Positions 34,521-47,820 of a stretch of 64,000 nucleotides of DNA are shown in pieces. The stretch is from Marchantia polymorpha subsp. ruderalis. Lineage: Eukaryota; Streptophyta; Marchantiopsida; Marchantiales; Marchantiaceae. The number at the start of each line of letters is the position of its first letter. Within the stretch, counting starts at the first letter, position 1. Made by a program: the position numbers and the translations under genes. A model generated the notes under the pieces. That model was not told the DNA's origin. It saw nothing but the letters and a program-made list of their open reading frames with translations, and searched no databases. The DNA lies in NCBI GenBank assembly GCA_037833965.1, contig AP031355.1, forward strand, positions 21,415,501 to 21,479,500, written 5' to 3'.

Positions 34521-36387
34521 CGGAAGAAATGACTATACATACCGAAGTAGATCGCTGGCGTGGGAGTCGGGAGCTATCGAATTTACTCGCCACCGGTTTG
34601 TATTCGCTGGACCAGTTTTCCGAGACGTGAATCTAAGCGTTGTTGGAGATCGTGACATAGAGCACAAGAGAATGTCCAACTGGATGAGAACTTTTTAGAC
34701 AAGTTGTGTGCTAAACTGGAACGTACCTCAACAACTTTGCTGTTGCTATTTCGTTAACACAAACTCCAACTTGATATTACTAAACCTACACCAAGACACT
34801 GGCCCCCAAGTAATGTACAGTACGATGGATCCAGATGGTTTCGAGCAACGAATCATTGGCACTGCAGAGAGTGTACACCGTAACGAGCATCACCTTACGG
34901 TGTCCACTGGCAGGAGGTGGGAGACATGAGAAGACCGGATGAACATCCAGACGAAGTTTTGGACTCCAGTCACTTAGCAGCTCCATACTTTCTGTTGATG
35001 TTATAGTCATTCGTGCTTATGAAAGTGTGTTATTTCGTAAGGTTGCGCCTCACGTTTCGGATTGGATAATTCAGCTTACTGTAGTTTCTGACGAGGATGA
35101 TTGCACATCGAACCATGATGCGCATATTCGATGATATTCTATTATATCTGGAGCCGGATAGACCTTTTAATTCCATCCTTGTTCGGCATCACCGGTCTTC
35201 CGATCCATAAGAAGTCATCCGGTTGGCCCACATGTGCTTATTATCTCTGGCTCCTTCGATTAGGCAATTTTCCTACAGAGAGTCACGAAAAATGATAGCG
35301 ACCCGTGTTTACTCGTGGGCAAGGAGTGTTCTCGATGGTTGGTAGTTTCTTACAACTGTCCCCCACTCGTCTGTTTCAAAAGTTACAGCATTTTTTTTCT
35401 ATATCACTCAAGCACAGATGGCATGCAAATTAGGAGACACCAATGCGCCTTAGCCAGGATACTGGTGACTTCTACATCCCACTCATTGCATGGTCAACGA
35501 TATTTCACGGCAGATTATGCAAAATCGCCTTTACTGGCACGTTCAGTGCTCGTTATGACTCCTATTCCTTGGTAACAGCTTGGGTAGAGACTTTCAATAT
35601 TTCAAGCAACAACACTTTTTTGTCTCTTGCTGGAAAAGGACGCGGAAGTTGACTCAAACAAGTAAGCACCGTCTCCACGGTTTCGTCACTGAACTGGTAT
35701 CTAATTATCTGAGATTTTTCTTCAATATCATTATAATTGATTCTGTTAGCTGTGCGGGCACTTTGACACTCAAATTTCAAATAAAAACTCCACTTCAAAG
35801 CGGTTAATCACTGCGGACGACGCAGCAATCTTACAGCAAATGGCAGCACTCAACCATGTAGGAAAAAGTATGTTCCTGAAGCTCATATGGGAAACTCTTT
35901 GGTCATTTTCTGACAACAAACACTTCTGTGATACTCCAGAAAGCAGTGAAAGAAGTATTGTTGGTACATACATACAAGGCTCTGTTGGCTCTAATGATTT
36001 TGTAGATTAAAACTGATTGAGATACAGCAACCACTTGCCTCCAGGGTAGAGAGAAGTAGCAAGAACCCGAATTACTAAAAATTATGCCGAAAACTGCACC
36101 CTCACTCACTGGCCTTCTGCTAAGGCAAATCATTACAAAGGGGCCATCAAACAACTTGAGACTTCCTCTCGTTGGTCTATTGAAAATGACCTACAGTAAT
36201 GCCAAGCACGAATCAAAAGCTCGTGCCCAGACTGCCTAAAAAAGGACAACAGTACTGAAGCTTGCTTCCAATTATAAAGACACCAAAAAATTGCTCCTAC
36301 TACTGCCACAGCACTAAGTTCGATAAGCCAGACTAGAATACATAAATTGGAATCAAGTTCAAGGAATCCAGAGCGATCAAGTTGATG
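34521..36387. other. Intergenic DNA, no supported gene
   Basis: A few frames of 60-86 codons occur (34708-34929, 35315-35575, 35443-35652). None has a motif and all are compatible with chance. A short inverted repeat ACACCGTAA/TTACGGTGT lies near 34873. The right part is the 3' flank of the minus-strand TPR gene. Confidence 0.5.
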
Positions 36388-39300
36388 TTATCTAAACAGA
36401 GGAGGTAAAACTTGATGCAGTTCCAAGTCCAACAGTTCTGGTGCCCTGCAAAATTCACAAGAGTTCATTATGACGAATATGCCGAATTCGCTATTTACGA
36501 TGAAATCTCGACCATGGAGACAAGCTTACAAACATCTCTTGGTTTAAATCAAATTGTTGAATAAATACATGATGACAGCCTTTTAACCAAACAGGCAGCA
36601 GACGAATCAGAAAAATGATCAAATGTTTTTAAAGAACAAACGAAATTATGAGTGGCATATAGGACATACCTGCAAACATTCTGCCCTTTCTCAATAATGC
36701 TGGGTATAAACCATAATCTCCTCATCGCGGGACACTCGAACTGAACGAAAATACCGTTTGAATGGGTTCCTTTCCATGTTCTTGTACCTTCACCTTTCCA
36801 TACCTGAAAAGTTAAGTGAATATCAAGAATGTAGTGCAATGTAAGTCGATAGACAGATGAGATAACAAACGGCCGGCACAACAACACTGAAAAGATTATC
36901 CTGCACAACATGTCATCACTAGTGCGTACAAAATTAGCAAGCACCGTGACAAGGTTGTACGGTAACAATGTCCTCAAGACATGTCTGTCACAGCTTACAG
37001 ACAATACAGATGCCGCGCCTGGCTGACCGGTGCTAGTTTACAAAATTCAAGAAGTTGAGATCTTTTCATACAGATATCAATCAAAAGACCTTTAAATTGA
37101 ACTAACACTTCACCTGGGGATAAGCAATACTTCTTTTCGGCACTACAAGACATGCTGCTTTTGCCTTCGATTCCACAGCATATTCTTGTAATGAGAAAAC
37201 GCAATTGTGAAATGTGTCGGGTGATTCAAATGCCTGCGATAATCAAGCACCTTAGTCAGTTCTATAATTATGGCCAAGCGTATAGAGATGAGAAACCGTT
37301 AGAAGACAACAAACCATGTACTCGATGGAGTCCTGCGGAGAGGACTGCGACATATAAGGAATCACTCAGAAGTAAATAGACTGAAGATACGCAAGGATGA
37401 TCAAAGGAATCAACGGTATCATTCTGAAATACCCTACACAACCTTTCCTTCCACGCACACAAAATAAAGTGGTGTCAAACTCTTACACCAATTCAATCAG
37501 CACAACTCCAGGAAAAAACAAATGAACGAAAAAAATCAAGAAACAAACGAATTTCGTAACATCCAAGAATACTGATTACATTGCACGTTTTCCATCCGAA
37601 ATATATGGAGAGAGTTCGTAATGACAAGCTGGTTCTCTTTTGTCTTCGCTGATCAGACAGAAATAGGTGTGCTTTGCTATGAGTACAAAGAACTTACCTT
37701 CTCCACGGTCACGTGCACAAGCTCTGTGGAAGAAGTGGATCCTTTTGGAGTAAGAAACCGCACCGCTGGATCTAATTTTCCTCCGTTAGTGCTATCCCAT
37801 GTTTGTACTGATGATTCGACTGTCTCTTTCAAAAACGTGAACAGTTCGTCGATGTTTTCGGGATTCTGGGGTCCTGAAGTCTGTAACAGTGAAGGACATA
37901 CTGATTTAATAGCATACAATTAACCCAGTCTAGAATTTTATGAAGTAAAATATTCTTGTATCTTTATAAAATTGAACTACGATGTGAAGACTCAAGACCA
38001 GACGAATATCAAGGTGCACGTTGAAAGAAGAAAGATGAGCACAAACCAGATCCAACTTCAGCTGTTCAATGCCTGAGACTGGCTTTGAGCCATTCGATTT
38101 TGATGCTTTATCCTGGTGACGCTTCTTGTCTCTAAGCAATTGAGTCAGCTTCTTTATTTTGGTCGCAACCTCAGCACTCTGTGGGTTCTTTTCCGCCGCT
38201 TCCCTGTAGACAGCTAGGGCCTGTAAAGCACACGAATTTCTGATAAGCACACGAGTTTCTTTCCTCTTACCAGTTATCAATATGACTCATCTCAGGCTCA
38301 AATGTCACAGTCTCTAGGTGTACTGCTGAATTGAGAAACTTTTGACAGTCTGAATCAATCTCGTAAGACATCATGCTTCTGAGAAAAAAATTAATTCGAT
38401 CTTCTTTAGAAATCTGTCCTCAGACTCAACCAAGAATTTCAACCTATTATTGCACCCTTCATTCTGTGCTTTACAACAATACATTGCTAAGCTTTGATAG
38501 ACCGACTTGCAGAAAAACACCTCTTCGTGGCGCTCCGCTGCCTCCAGTGCACATCCCTTCCTGAAATAGCCCTAGCATAGCAAGACAGCACAACCCAAAT
38601 GCTCCTGTTACCTCGTAAGTCTCTGCCATGTGAATGAACCCACAATAAGTGCAAGAACAATACTGTGATATATGGGAACACCTAAACAGCAGAATTATCA
38701 TTGAAATATGGATGAAAGTTACTAAGATATGTAAATGCATATTACTGAACGAGTTACGACCTCAAACAGCAACTAATACCTTTTCCCACGTGGGGTTGAG
38801 TTTGACTGTCATTTCTGCATCTGCAAGAGCTTTCGTGACTTTCACCAGATTCAAAAACGCGGCTGACCTATTACTGTTACAATACAAAATCCATCTACCT
38901 TTCAGTCAACTCATTTTGACAAGAAAATATCACAAACATGACATTAATTACTTGCATGAAAAAACATTTAGCGCTCTGTGAAGCAATTTTTCTTTACTAG
39001 AAATGCACCAGTCAAAAGACAGAACGATATCTAGGAAACTAAAAACAGAAGAACCAGTCAAATACAGTTCATCAGAGCAAAATCTCTCGATAGTAGTAAC
39101 ATTGCACTACATGTTCAATGGGTGAGCAGCTAAAAGCCACCAAGGTCTAATTTGGACGAATCTGATTGTCAGATGATAAAAAAAAAGTTCAATGTTAAAA
39201 GGGTCAAGTTGGGCACTTGAAATTACAAGACAGAAATGCAGAACTCTTACAGGGAAGAACCCTCCGGAACTTTTCGCGGATATATCATAAACCTCACAGT

Positions 39301-39987
39301 CACACGTTCCTTTACCTCCACAACCCTAACCCCTAAAATACAGAGATTGCAGGAAGAGAAAACAACTCAGTGTAAATTGCTGATCTCGGTATTTGATTTG
39401 GCGGCAATAAAACTTGCAATCTGTCCATTGCAGCTCAAAGTCCACTTTTGTGTAATTGGGCAGAGTAAAGCCAGACTTTAACACATCATCAGAAGGGCCT
39501 TCAACATTCAGCCAATACGGGGATTTTCCTGGCCACACTTGTGATGAAACAATAGAATTGCAGCTTGATCGGCAGAACCTACTGGGGCTACGTTGATATC
39601 GACGAAAATCGCAACGGTCCAATTTCAAGACTTATCCAGCTCTTCTCGATGCCAATAAACTAAATGCTCAGAGTATGAGGAGATGAGGATGACGAAAAGA
39701 CACCCCGTTTACCATATACAATGCCGATACCAACATGGACATCTCAGCATCTTGAAAATTCATTGAAAACCTCCAGAACCTGGGCAGTCCTTCAACCAGA
39801 TAACGAAATGCAGAGAAACATAAGCAGGAGAGGTAACGAACCTGTACAGGGTAGCATTGGAAGGATCGGCCTTGATAGCTTGGGTATACACGGCGGCGGC
39901 CTTGAGAAAGTTTCCGCTTTTATAGTGCGCATTGCCCTCTTCTTTCAGAGCAGCAGCGGCCTCGGATCCTCCCTTCTTCTCCGCCAT
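36388..39987 (-). CDS. TPR-domain protein, putative co-chaperone-like
   Basis: Eight minus-strand exons give 319 residues: 39987-39842, 38873-38780, 38662-38612, 38220-38047, 37880-37698, 37233-37114, 36803-36670 and 36445-36388. All introns are GT-AG and junction phases agree to the TAA at 36390-36388. The start codon opens MAEKKGGSEAAAALKEEGNA. Residues 9-110 form three TPR units, the first (EEGNAHYKSGNFLKAAAVY) and second (YSNRSAAFLNLVKVTKAL) being textbook. A Lys-rich linker follows, then a domain rich in conserved Trp/Phe (VWKGEGTRTW, GIFVQFECP, RLWFIPSIIEKG) ending LPPLFR. I recall this architecture from an uncharacterised conserved plant TPR family. TPRs bind partner proteins, often Hsp70/Hsp90 tails. 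Exon 3 (residues 81-97) is Cys-rich where the third TPR helix is normally less polar, the one odd part. A GA-rich tract lies about 270 bp upstream. Confidence 0.87.
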
Positions 39988-40255
39988 CTCAATAACACAC
40001 AACCGATCGACCAAGTCTGGCAGCAGGAGACAGCCAGATTCCACGGACCAAAATGTGGTTCTGTTGTGCAGCGCAACAGAACCGGCAGCACTTCCTCGCT
40101 AAATCCGGAATCCGGAGCCTTTTTCAGACGACCACAACGAACTTTTCGTTCCGGCTGTCAAAGGATCGGCAAAAACCCATCGATTCTCGGGCTCGATGTG
40201 CACTCGCTCGTCGTTCGTGTGTACATTCGTTCCACCTTTCTTCGTTCCTTTCGAT

Positions 40256-40275
40256 CCTCTCTCTCCCTCTCTCTG
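40256..40275 (-). promoter_or_regulatory. GA-rich tract upstream of the TPR gene
   Basis: The plus strand reads CTCTCTCCCTCTCTC, so the sense strand of the minus-strand TPR gene carries GAGAGAGGGAGAGAG about 270 bp before its ATG. Strand and distance mirror the tract upstream of the transporter gene. Confidence 0.35.
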
Positions 40276-40515
40276 CTGCTCATCTTGTGTCTTTTTGCAG
40301 GTGGAGCGACAGGCTGCACCCGGTCGTACTGCTTTGTACCTTGATGATGATGATGTGAGCGACCGCGAACAGCCGGTCTTCCAGTTCGGGCTATATGCAA
40401 TGTTGTTATGACCTCGTTGCGTATGTCATCTTTGTGGTAATCCGACGGAGCTTGTAATGTGGTGTTACATATCCATGTCGATTGCATTCTTATCATTAGT
40501 ATATTCGTCGGATGA

Positions 40516-40800
40516 CTACAGGGAATGAAATTTTGAGTCTATTGTATCATGGTAGCAGTCAAATGTGTTTTCCGGTTGTTGTGAAATAAAGTAACATTGA
40601 CTGCTTTGCAAGTGGGGGTCATAATTATTAGGTTCTTCCTTCCACATCCATTTCAATGGAGGTCTACAATATGCCCATACTCTCAACAAGCTCTCAATTC
40701 TATTCACTCTTTGTGTGGATTTCGAAATTTGCTCAAATTCCACAATTTCCTTGTATAAACTGGATTAGTTTATTCTTTATCTTGGCACAAATGCATGACT
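40516..40800 (-). pseudogene. Coding-like remnant of unknown family
   Basis: A minus-strand frame of 75 codons reads RIESLLRVWAYCRPPLKW and WKEEPNNYDPHL. Further protein-like pieces, broken by stops, continue upstream (about 40790-40930). The Trp/Arg/Pro-rich content is unlike the surrounding AT-rich DNA and suggests a worn transposon or gene fragment. I cannot name the family. Confidence 0.3.
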
Positions 40801-43800
40801 TAAATTCTGGCATCCTTGTTGAAATTAGGTTTCCTACAACTCTCACTCTTCGTCAAATGTGTTGCTACATTCATGTAACAAGTGCTCACATGGAAATCTC
40901 GTCATTCAAGATGTATATTAGATTAGATCAATGATATAACTTTGAAATGTGAGGTTGAATATTCAATATGGAAAAAGCTATGGTATGTCATGCAATATAC
41001 TAAGTTTTGTTTATATCTGTACTTGGTTTAAACTATTGCGTTATTGTTAAAAATGTGATGATTATAATTTTTTTACATGATTTCAAAGGGGTGATTATCC
41101 ATGTCTAGATAAACTACAAGTGAAGCTATACAAATCAAACTCTCCAAATGTATTAATATGTTCGGAATCCATTTTTTGAAATTGCAGGCAGCCTTTAAGA
41201 TTTATGAAGTTGCATTCCCCAAGTGGAACATGATTTTGAGGATTGAACTAGAGTCAATCATCTTGTACAAAAGCAATAGCACTTTCTTCAATATATTTTG
41301 TACTTTATTTTAGCCGATGTATTTCTACCGTTCTACAAATACAATTATTATATTTTAAGAATTATACTAGTTGATGAATCTTCATATCCTCATTAATATG
41401 CATAGTTCAGATTTGTTTGCTATGATGGATGATAGAATGCAATTCAAAGTTTATTCAAACGTGTATGAAGTCAATCATTTGGAATTTTCCCTGTTCGGCT
41501 TGATCTATTATTCTAACTTCCTCAAATATAATATAAATTTTGTATGTACTTGTATCTAATATATTTTAATGTAATGTATGAATTTTTGTTTTTATTTTTA
41601 AAATTAATCTCATGAAGAAACTTCACATTCATTTTATGCAGTACAGCATATTTTTGAAAAATATGCTGTACTGTATCAAGAATTAAAATTTTTTATGGAA
41701 GCCTATAAAATGAAAATAGTCATATCAACTACAAAACAAGTTACAACAAGTTCAACACGATGTATGATAATTAATTGCACATGTAAAAATTATCATGAAG
41801 TATCAATCATAAGTCAAGATCAATTTTTTATAAAAAATTGATTCTACTTTTTTAATCCACAAATTTATTATGGGAAAACTAACAAGTATAGTTTATGATT
41901 GTGATGAATTTTTTACGAGAAAGGAATAAGAAAATCATGCTTTTTTTAGAATTTAAAAAAGTATCATACATCCTTTCAGCTAGTAATTTTGTAAAAGAAA
42001 TTCAAGTAATCAACTATAAATTAAGGAGTTTAGAAAATAAAGTTAACATATCAATCTAGAAAAATATGTAAAATATATTTTTAAAGTGAATTTTTTATAT
42101 TTAGTATTTTTATACCTCAATTACTTAATTGCTATGACGTTAATAAAACTATATAATTATACAGAATTCATTCATACAACAATGCTAAACCTTCTTTCAA
42201 TATTTAAATTTGCAGATATGAAAACATCATTAAGAAGAATTTTTTCAAAGAAATGAGTTAACTTAATTACTTTATAATAATGAAAAACGAGGATAAGATA
42301 TACATCAATAATGATTTATGAAGATTACATTGATTGTAGATAGCATAATTTTATTGTTATTATTACGATGAAAAATATTATGCCATTCAAATAAGATATT
42401 GAGTGTAAAAGAAAATTAAACATATGAAATAGTGAAGAAATTTATGAATAAGATGTTGATCAAATGTGTTAATTTATATTCTTTGTTTAAATTATTATTT
42501 CAATGATAAGAGGAATAATATAAATTTTAATAAAATTATTTAAATAATTTTCCAATTTAATTTATATTCTATAAATATTATTTTATGATTAAAATTAAAA
42601 TCTTTTAATTTGAAACATAGAGAGAATACCATGTGTCATTTTAAAGTCTAAAAAAAATCCGATGCATTTTCGTTTGATACCATATTTGTTGATTTGTGAA
42701 ATTAAATTAGCCTTGGTTCTTAGGATTTGAACAGATTTTTAAAGTGAAATAAAAGATCTGCTTTGTTGTAGTTTTATCAAATGTCCATTTGTTTATAACC
42801 TTGGAGCCTTATTACGTCCACGGGGTTTTTTTTTTCTTTCCCAAAACGGTTTTTTCCACAAATATATCATATAATTTTTTTACTAGCAATACTTCACTTC
42901 ACTTAGTATTGGATTAGTAGAGAAACAAAGGAAAAAAAAAACATTGATTCTTTTAATTATCTTATTTTTAGGTTGAAAGTAAATACTTTCTACTTCAATA
43001 AGAGAACTAATTTAAAAAAACTCGTTTTAATTGTTACAATTATTTTTATTAATGTTTTATTTTTTTGTAAATAATATTAAAAAATATGTTTAAATTTTTT
43101 GGTTAAGTAAAAAAAATAATGACATCAAATTTATATAATTTTGAGCTAATGTACGTAAGTGCATTGAGTATTGATATATTCTAAATTTTAAAAAATAAAT
43201 AAAATTAAGTACTTTTTGAGTTTTTAAGTTTAATCATTTTTTATTTTTATTTTTTAATTCTTTGTTAATCACGAATATACCCTAGATTAATATAATAATT
43301 TAAAATAAATTTAAAAATATGACATTTAAAATAAATTTTTTAAATAAATTTTTTATTTAAGGTTAAATTAATTTAAAAAATGGTCAATGCAATAAAGTAC
43401 ATAACTTGTACTTGTCATGGTTCTTCGATAAACTTTACAGTGAATTTGCAATGGTATGAAAATTGATGGAATTATTTTTCACGGCTTAGATAATGATACA
43501 TCACAGGAAGAAAATAAAAAAATGAACCTGTTTTTTTAAATATGGCCAAAAGTCTCATGCATAATTCACCAATGTTCTTTCAAAAGAATTATCTTTTGGC
43601 TGATTTTCAACCGTCGTGATCACAAGAATTAGTCTTATTTGTACTTACTAATGTCGAACCTAGATTTCAATTAACAATAACTGGGATTTTTAAAAATTTA
43701 CATTTAAATTTTGCACTGAATTTATTTGATTAAAAAAAATTTAAAGCTTGATAAAATTACTGATTTATTCAAAGAATGATTTATTTGATTATATATTTCA

Positions 43801-44816
43801 GATTTTACTTTCAATTACGTTATTTATATTAGTATGTTTTTGGAGCTGAATGTTTTGTATATTAAAATTTCTAACCTAATGAGAAGTAAATTTATTTAAA
43901 TAAAATATTTCAGAAATATAATAAAATAAACGAATCTAATCTATACAATCAATTATCATATATCTAAAAAATTCATTTTTACATGTCTAAGATTTCAATA
44001 AGGGAAAAAATTGCAATGATATTTTTTCTGTATTTAGGCCACATTATCTTTATATCAACAACATAATGAATATAAAATTAAGAAGAAATAATTTATTTGC
44101 ATTCAATAAATATGAAAATTTTCATAACAATGCATGTAACAGAAAAAAACTAAAAGTTGCAAAAAATCATAATCTACTTTTTAGAATGTGAAAATTGAAT
44201 ATAGTATTCCATGAGTAAGAAACATAAATATGTTTGTAAATTTAATCTTGATTTTAGATTATGACAAAATATGTTTCATTAATGTCTAATTTTTTATGAT
44301 AAAATTGGATGAATTTTTTGCTTTTAATAGTATTCCTATATGAATAATAATTATTCAAGACTTTTATTGATTTTTTTTGTAAAGTTGATCATAGATTATG
44401 AAAATGAAGACTTTATGTACACAAATGATCATAAATAAATTTGCATTTTTTTTGGAAATACTTATGTAGAAGAGATATTTTTCATATTTTTGTATGCACA
44501 TTTTGTTTCAAAATATTATTTTATTAAAATTTTAAATTTTCATAGCCCATTCACATTTTTCTTAAGAAGATCAATTTAATGTTCAGCGTTGTAAAGAATA
44601 AAAATGCTTTTTACACTATATGAAACATCATGTATAATATTGATATTTTTAAGTCTTTGGATGCGTCATTGATATTCAAAATTCTATTGTAACTTGAGTA
44701 TCAATATTAATTTAGTTATGGTATTTGATGGCTGGAGTTTAGTTCATACAGATTCAAATTTGAAATATTTTGTAGCAAAACTTACATGGGGATGAATCCG
44801 ATTTATAATTCTATGC
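40801..44816. other. AT-rich gene desert
   Basis: About 4 kb of extremely AT-rich DNA with long A and T runs and almost no open frames longer than 60 codons. I found no reverse transcriptase, integrase or transposase motif. It resembles the 1851-4180 block in composition and is probably heterochromatic transposon debris. The hairpin at 41639-41673 is its one clear structure. Confidence 0.6.
41639..41673. repeat. Perfect inverted repeat, 17-bp arms, 1-bp centre
   Basis: CAGTACAGCATATTTTT is followed by G and the exact reverse complement. With a G-U pair the RNA stem could extend about three more pairs. It is embedded in the AT-rich desert. Confidence 0.9.
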
Positions 44817-45958
44817 TTGATCACAGTGGAATCAGGCATTAAAATAATGGTGAGATTGACAAGTAGAGTGAAAGACGACACCTCACCATCAAGAATTATC
44901 TCTCATACAGTTTGGTCTTGCGTGATCTACTCTACTCAACACTTTGAAACACTCTCAACCACGTTGTCACCCCAAGGCTTCATTCGGACGTGGGATCCAG
45001 TATGCAATCCAAAGGAATGATGATGGAGAGGCTCAACTCTGCGGTTTAGAGAAGAGGTACAAGTTTATAGACCTCAGCCATGGGAGATAATTCAGATTAT
45101 CAGACAGGAATGAGCGAGGCCGGCGTTGCATGATCCGGGTAAGGCTTGCGGATGTGCCCTCTTGAAATTGCCACGAGCTACACGAGCTTTAGTGAGGGTC
45201 AGTGGTGGGAGCTTTTTCTTGCGCCTGGGCGCATCTTCCCTGGCCCAGTTTTCCTCGTACGCTGCACGATTTTAAGGCTCCAGAGCAGATGGTCAAAGGC
45301 TCTAATGTGCCTGCAAGGGGCAGGCAGGCGAATGTGGTCGACCTGACAGAAACCATGGCCGAGTTGACGTTCACAGACGGAAGTTTCCGATATGCTGGAT
45401 CTGGACCTGGGATGCCATACTGCACCGTATTTGCTCAGGCTCAGCTCAGTACGTCGTGGAGGTGGCGAATTAATGAATACAGACCTGATACGGTCGTGCC
45501 GGTGGCATGAAGATGCCGAGCGGTCGGTTGAAACCGGGTGCCGAGTCAATGGACGAGAGATCCGCACACCAACTGTTTTGCTGCCTGGGCACCATGTGAC
45601 CTCGCAGCCCGTCAGTCTGGCCCACAAGTCAGAGGCTGGATTCGCGTACGCGGTATGAGGAAAGAAGCACATACTCTGGGCCGTGATTGGGCCACGTGGT
45701 GCGTCTCGATCTTAAAAGTCCTCGGCTTGACAGTTCATCTACGGGGGTACTCATTTTTGCGTATGTGAGAATTTTGGCGTCGAGTTTTCTACGTCAGTGC
45801 TCTTGCTTACTACGCCTTTCGGGTGTCAATGAAGAGCTCCCTTTCGAGACTGGCGTCTACGACTTGGAGGAGGTACCTCGGAGCTGATCAATGTCCATAA
45901 ACGTCACAGGAGATCATGATGCGTCCGTTCTCTGTCTTAATCATGAATTACAATGCTC

Positions 45959-45986
45959 TGGGTGCACAATTATAATTGTGCACCCA
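45959..45986. repeat. Perfect 28-bp palindrome
   Basis: TGGGTGCACAATTA is followed directly by its reverse complement with no spacer. It is fully two-fold symmetric, with GTGCAC repeated in both arms. Confidence 0.92.
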
Positions 45987-47770
45987 ATACGGTTACGCTC
46001 TCTTCTCTTCCATTTCGTCCCGCACCAACATTCTTTATCATAAGCGGACAAGCTGTCCAGTAGTTCTTCGATTTTTCCTCATCATGCCTGCTTTTTACTC
46101 GCCTACTCTGTCCTCATATGACACTCCTCCATCCAACACATGGCTCAGTGTTGGACTGATTTCCGAGCGTGAGAAATCTCTCCTCAGTAGCTCATTCTAT
46201 TTATGCATAGGCTTCATGGGGACTTCTATCTCTTTCAGCGTTTGCATTTAAGTTGATCCACATCCGGTTGTGTCTCTCCTATTTAAAGAGAGAGCTGAAA
46301 TACATTTGTGCGAAAAAACTCTTATATTGTTTTCAATCCATCTGCAGAGAATCTTATAAAAGAAGCGTGATCAATCCATCTTCAGGGGACTGCGGGCAAT
46401 GCTGCGTCTGCATGATCTCGAGCAGCAGCCCTCTGAGGGTACCTAGACTGCTCTCCTTTCTCTTCTTCATCAACTTAGATTCGCAGCCGAGATTGGCCAC
46501 CTTATTCAACTGATGCTAGAGCCCAACAAATTGGCGTACCACTCAGAAAAAACAACCTCTTCCTTGCCAGAAAAGTTAGTCACAAAATTCGAGAGGCAGA
46601 TATAGTTCGCAGCTCGACAGCGGTTGCATTCGAGCACGCAGTCTCCAATGTGATTCGAGCTTTGCACATTCTAACAAACACTAACAAAGTTTCCGTCTAA
46701 GCTTACCACGCCTCGGAGCCTCAGGCTGATCTCGTCTCTGCAGCGCACAGGAGGACCGTCATCCGAAGCTCCGGTGACACGGTAGAATATGCAGCTCGTG
46801 CTGGTGGTCTGGATCTGCCCAGGCTTTGGACATCGTCGATCATGTCCGATAGTCAACAGAGCGAGCGCTGCTTTATTCTCACTTTCCTTCTCACTGTATG
46901 CTGTGGCCAACTCCACCATCCACCAGCTGGTTGTGGAGACGGGGCTCTCGGGGCCGGTGGGTTCTAACTCGTCACAAGGAGCGCTCATCAATGCTCCATG
47001 CTCAATGCGTACTGCGGAGTACGAACCCGGTACGAATGCCCGGCCGGTCATTGCCGGAGTCACTAGCATACGTTACCGCGAGGCACGTGTCCCCGGCCTG
47101 CCCAGAGTTTATAGAACAGAGGAGCGAGGATCTGCGACGGGGGAACATCTCATAGCCCCCCCTCCCCCGAAAGTCCATGCGCGAATCAGGAGGTCGTGTG
47201 GGCGAAGAAGCGCTCTCGTTCTCGGCTTGCCAGCTAGGACCAGCCCAGCAGCTCATGGGTTTATTGATTCTTTGGTTACATCTGACGGGCTCTCGTGGAT
47301 TCCTGCCCCTGTGCAGGACTCCGTTCGAGTCGGCATTCGGATGGTCGGTCGAGTCCAGCAACAGCGAATTGCGTCATTCCGGGTCGGGGAAGTGGATCGT
47401 TTCAGATCGAGTCCACGAAGAAAACTGGCTCATCTGCGCGGAGTTCGAATCCGTGATGTATGAGAGAAACAGAGTGAGGAATTTTTCCGGGGTTCTCGAT
47501 CGAGTCCTGAGGCATAAACGAGCTGAACAGCCCAACTATTCGATAAAATTCCCTCAAATGACGACGACTCGCGATCGCTGATCATCCATTCTCGCAAACG
47601 TCTTCGCCGCCGCGAGCGCAGAAAAGCGCTCGATCGTCACCGTGACTGAGCCCAGCAGCGCAACAATTATGGCCACCATCTCCCATCGTGCCGTGAGCTC
47701 TGCCCCCCAACATTCTGAACGCCATCGAAGCACCCTCTGACGCTGGGGGCTGGCTCCTGGGCGCCTCGTC

Positions 47771-47820
47771 TGGACGGATCGGACGGACGGACGGATGGAC
47801 GGATGGATGGATGGATGGAG
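47771..47820. repeat. GGAC/GGAT tetranucleotide microsatellite
   Basis: The tract GGACGGACGGACGGATGGAC passes into GGATGGATGGAT. It accounts for the Pro/Ser/His-rich minus-strand frame over it. Confidence 0.9.

Noticed and set aside
46671-47463. Overlapping 224-codon (+) and 132-codon (-) frames
   Set aside because: No domain, no splice partner and mutual overlap; expected by chance in 50% GC DNA of this length.
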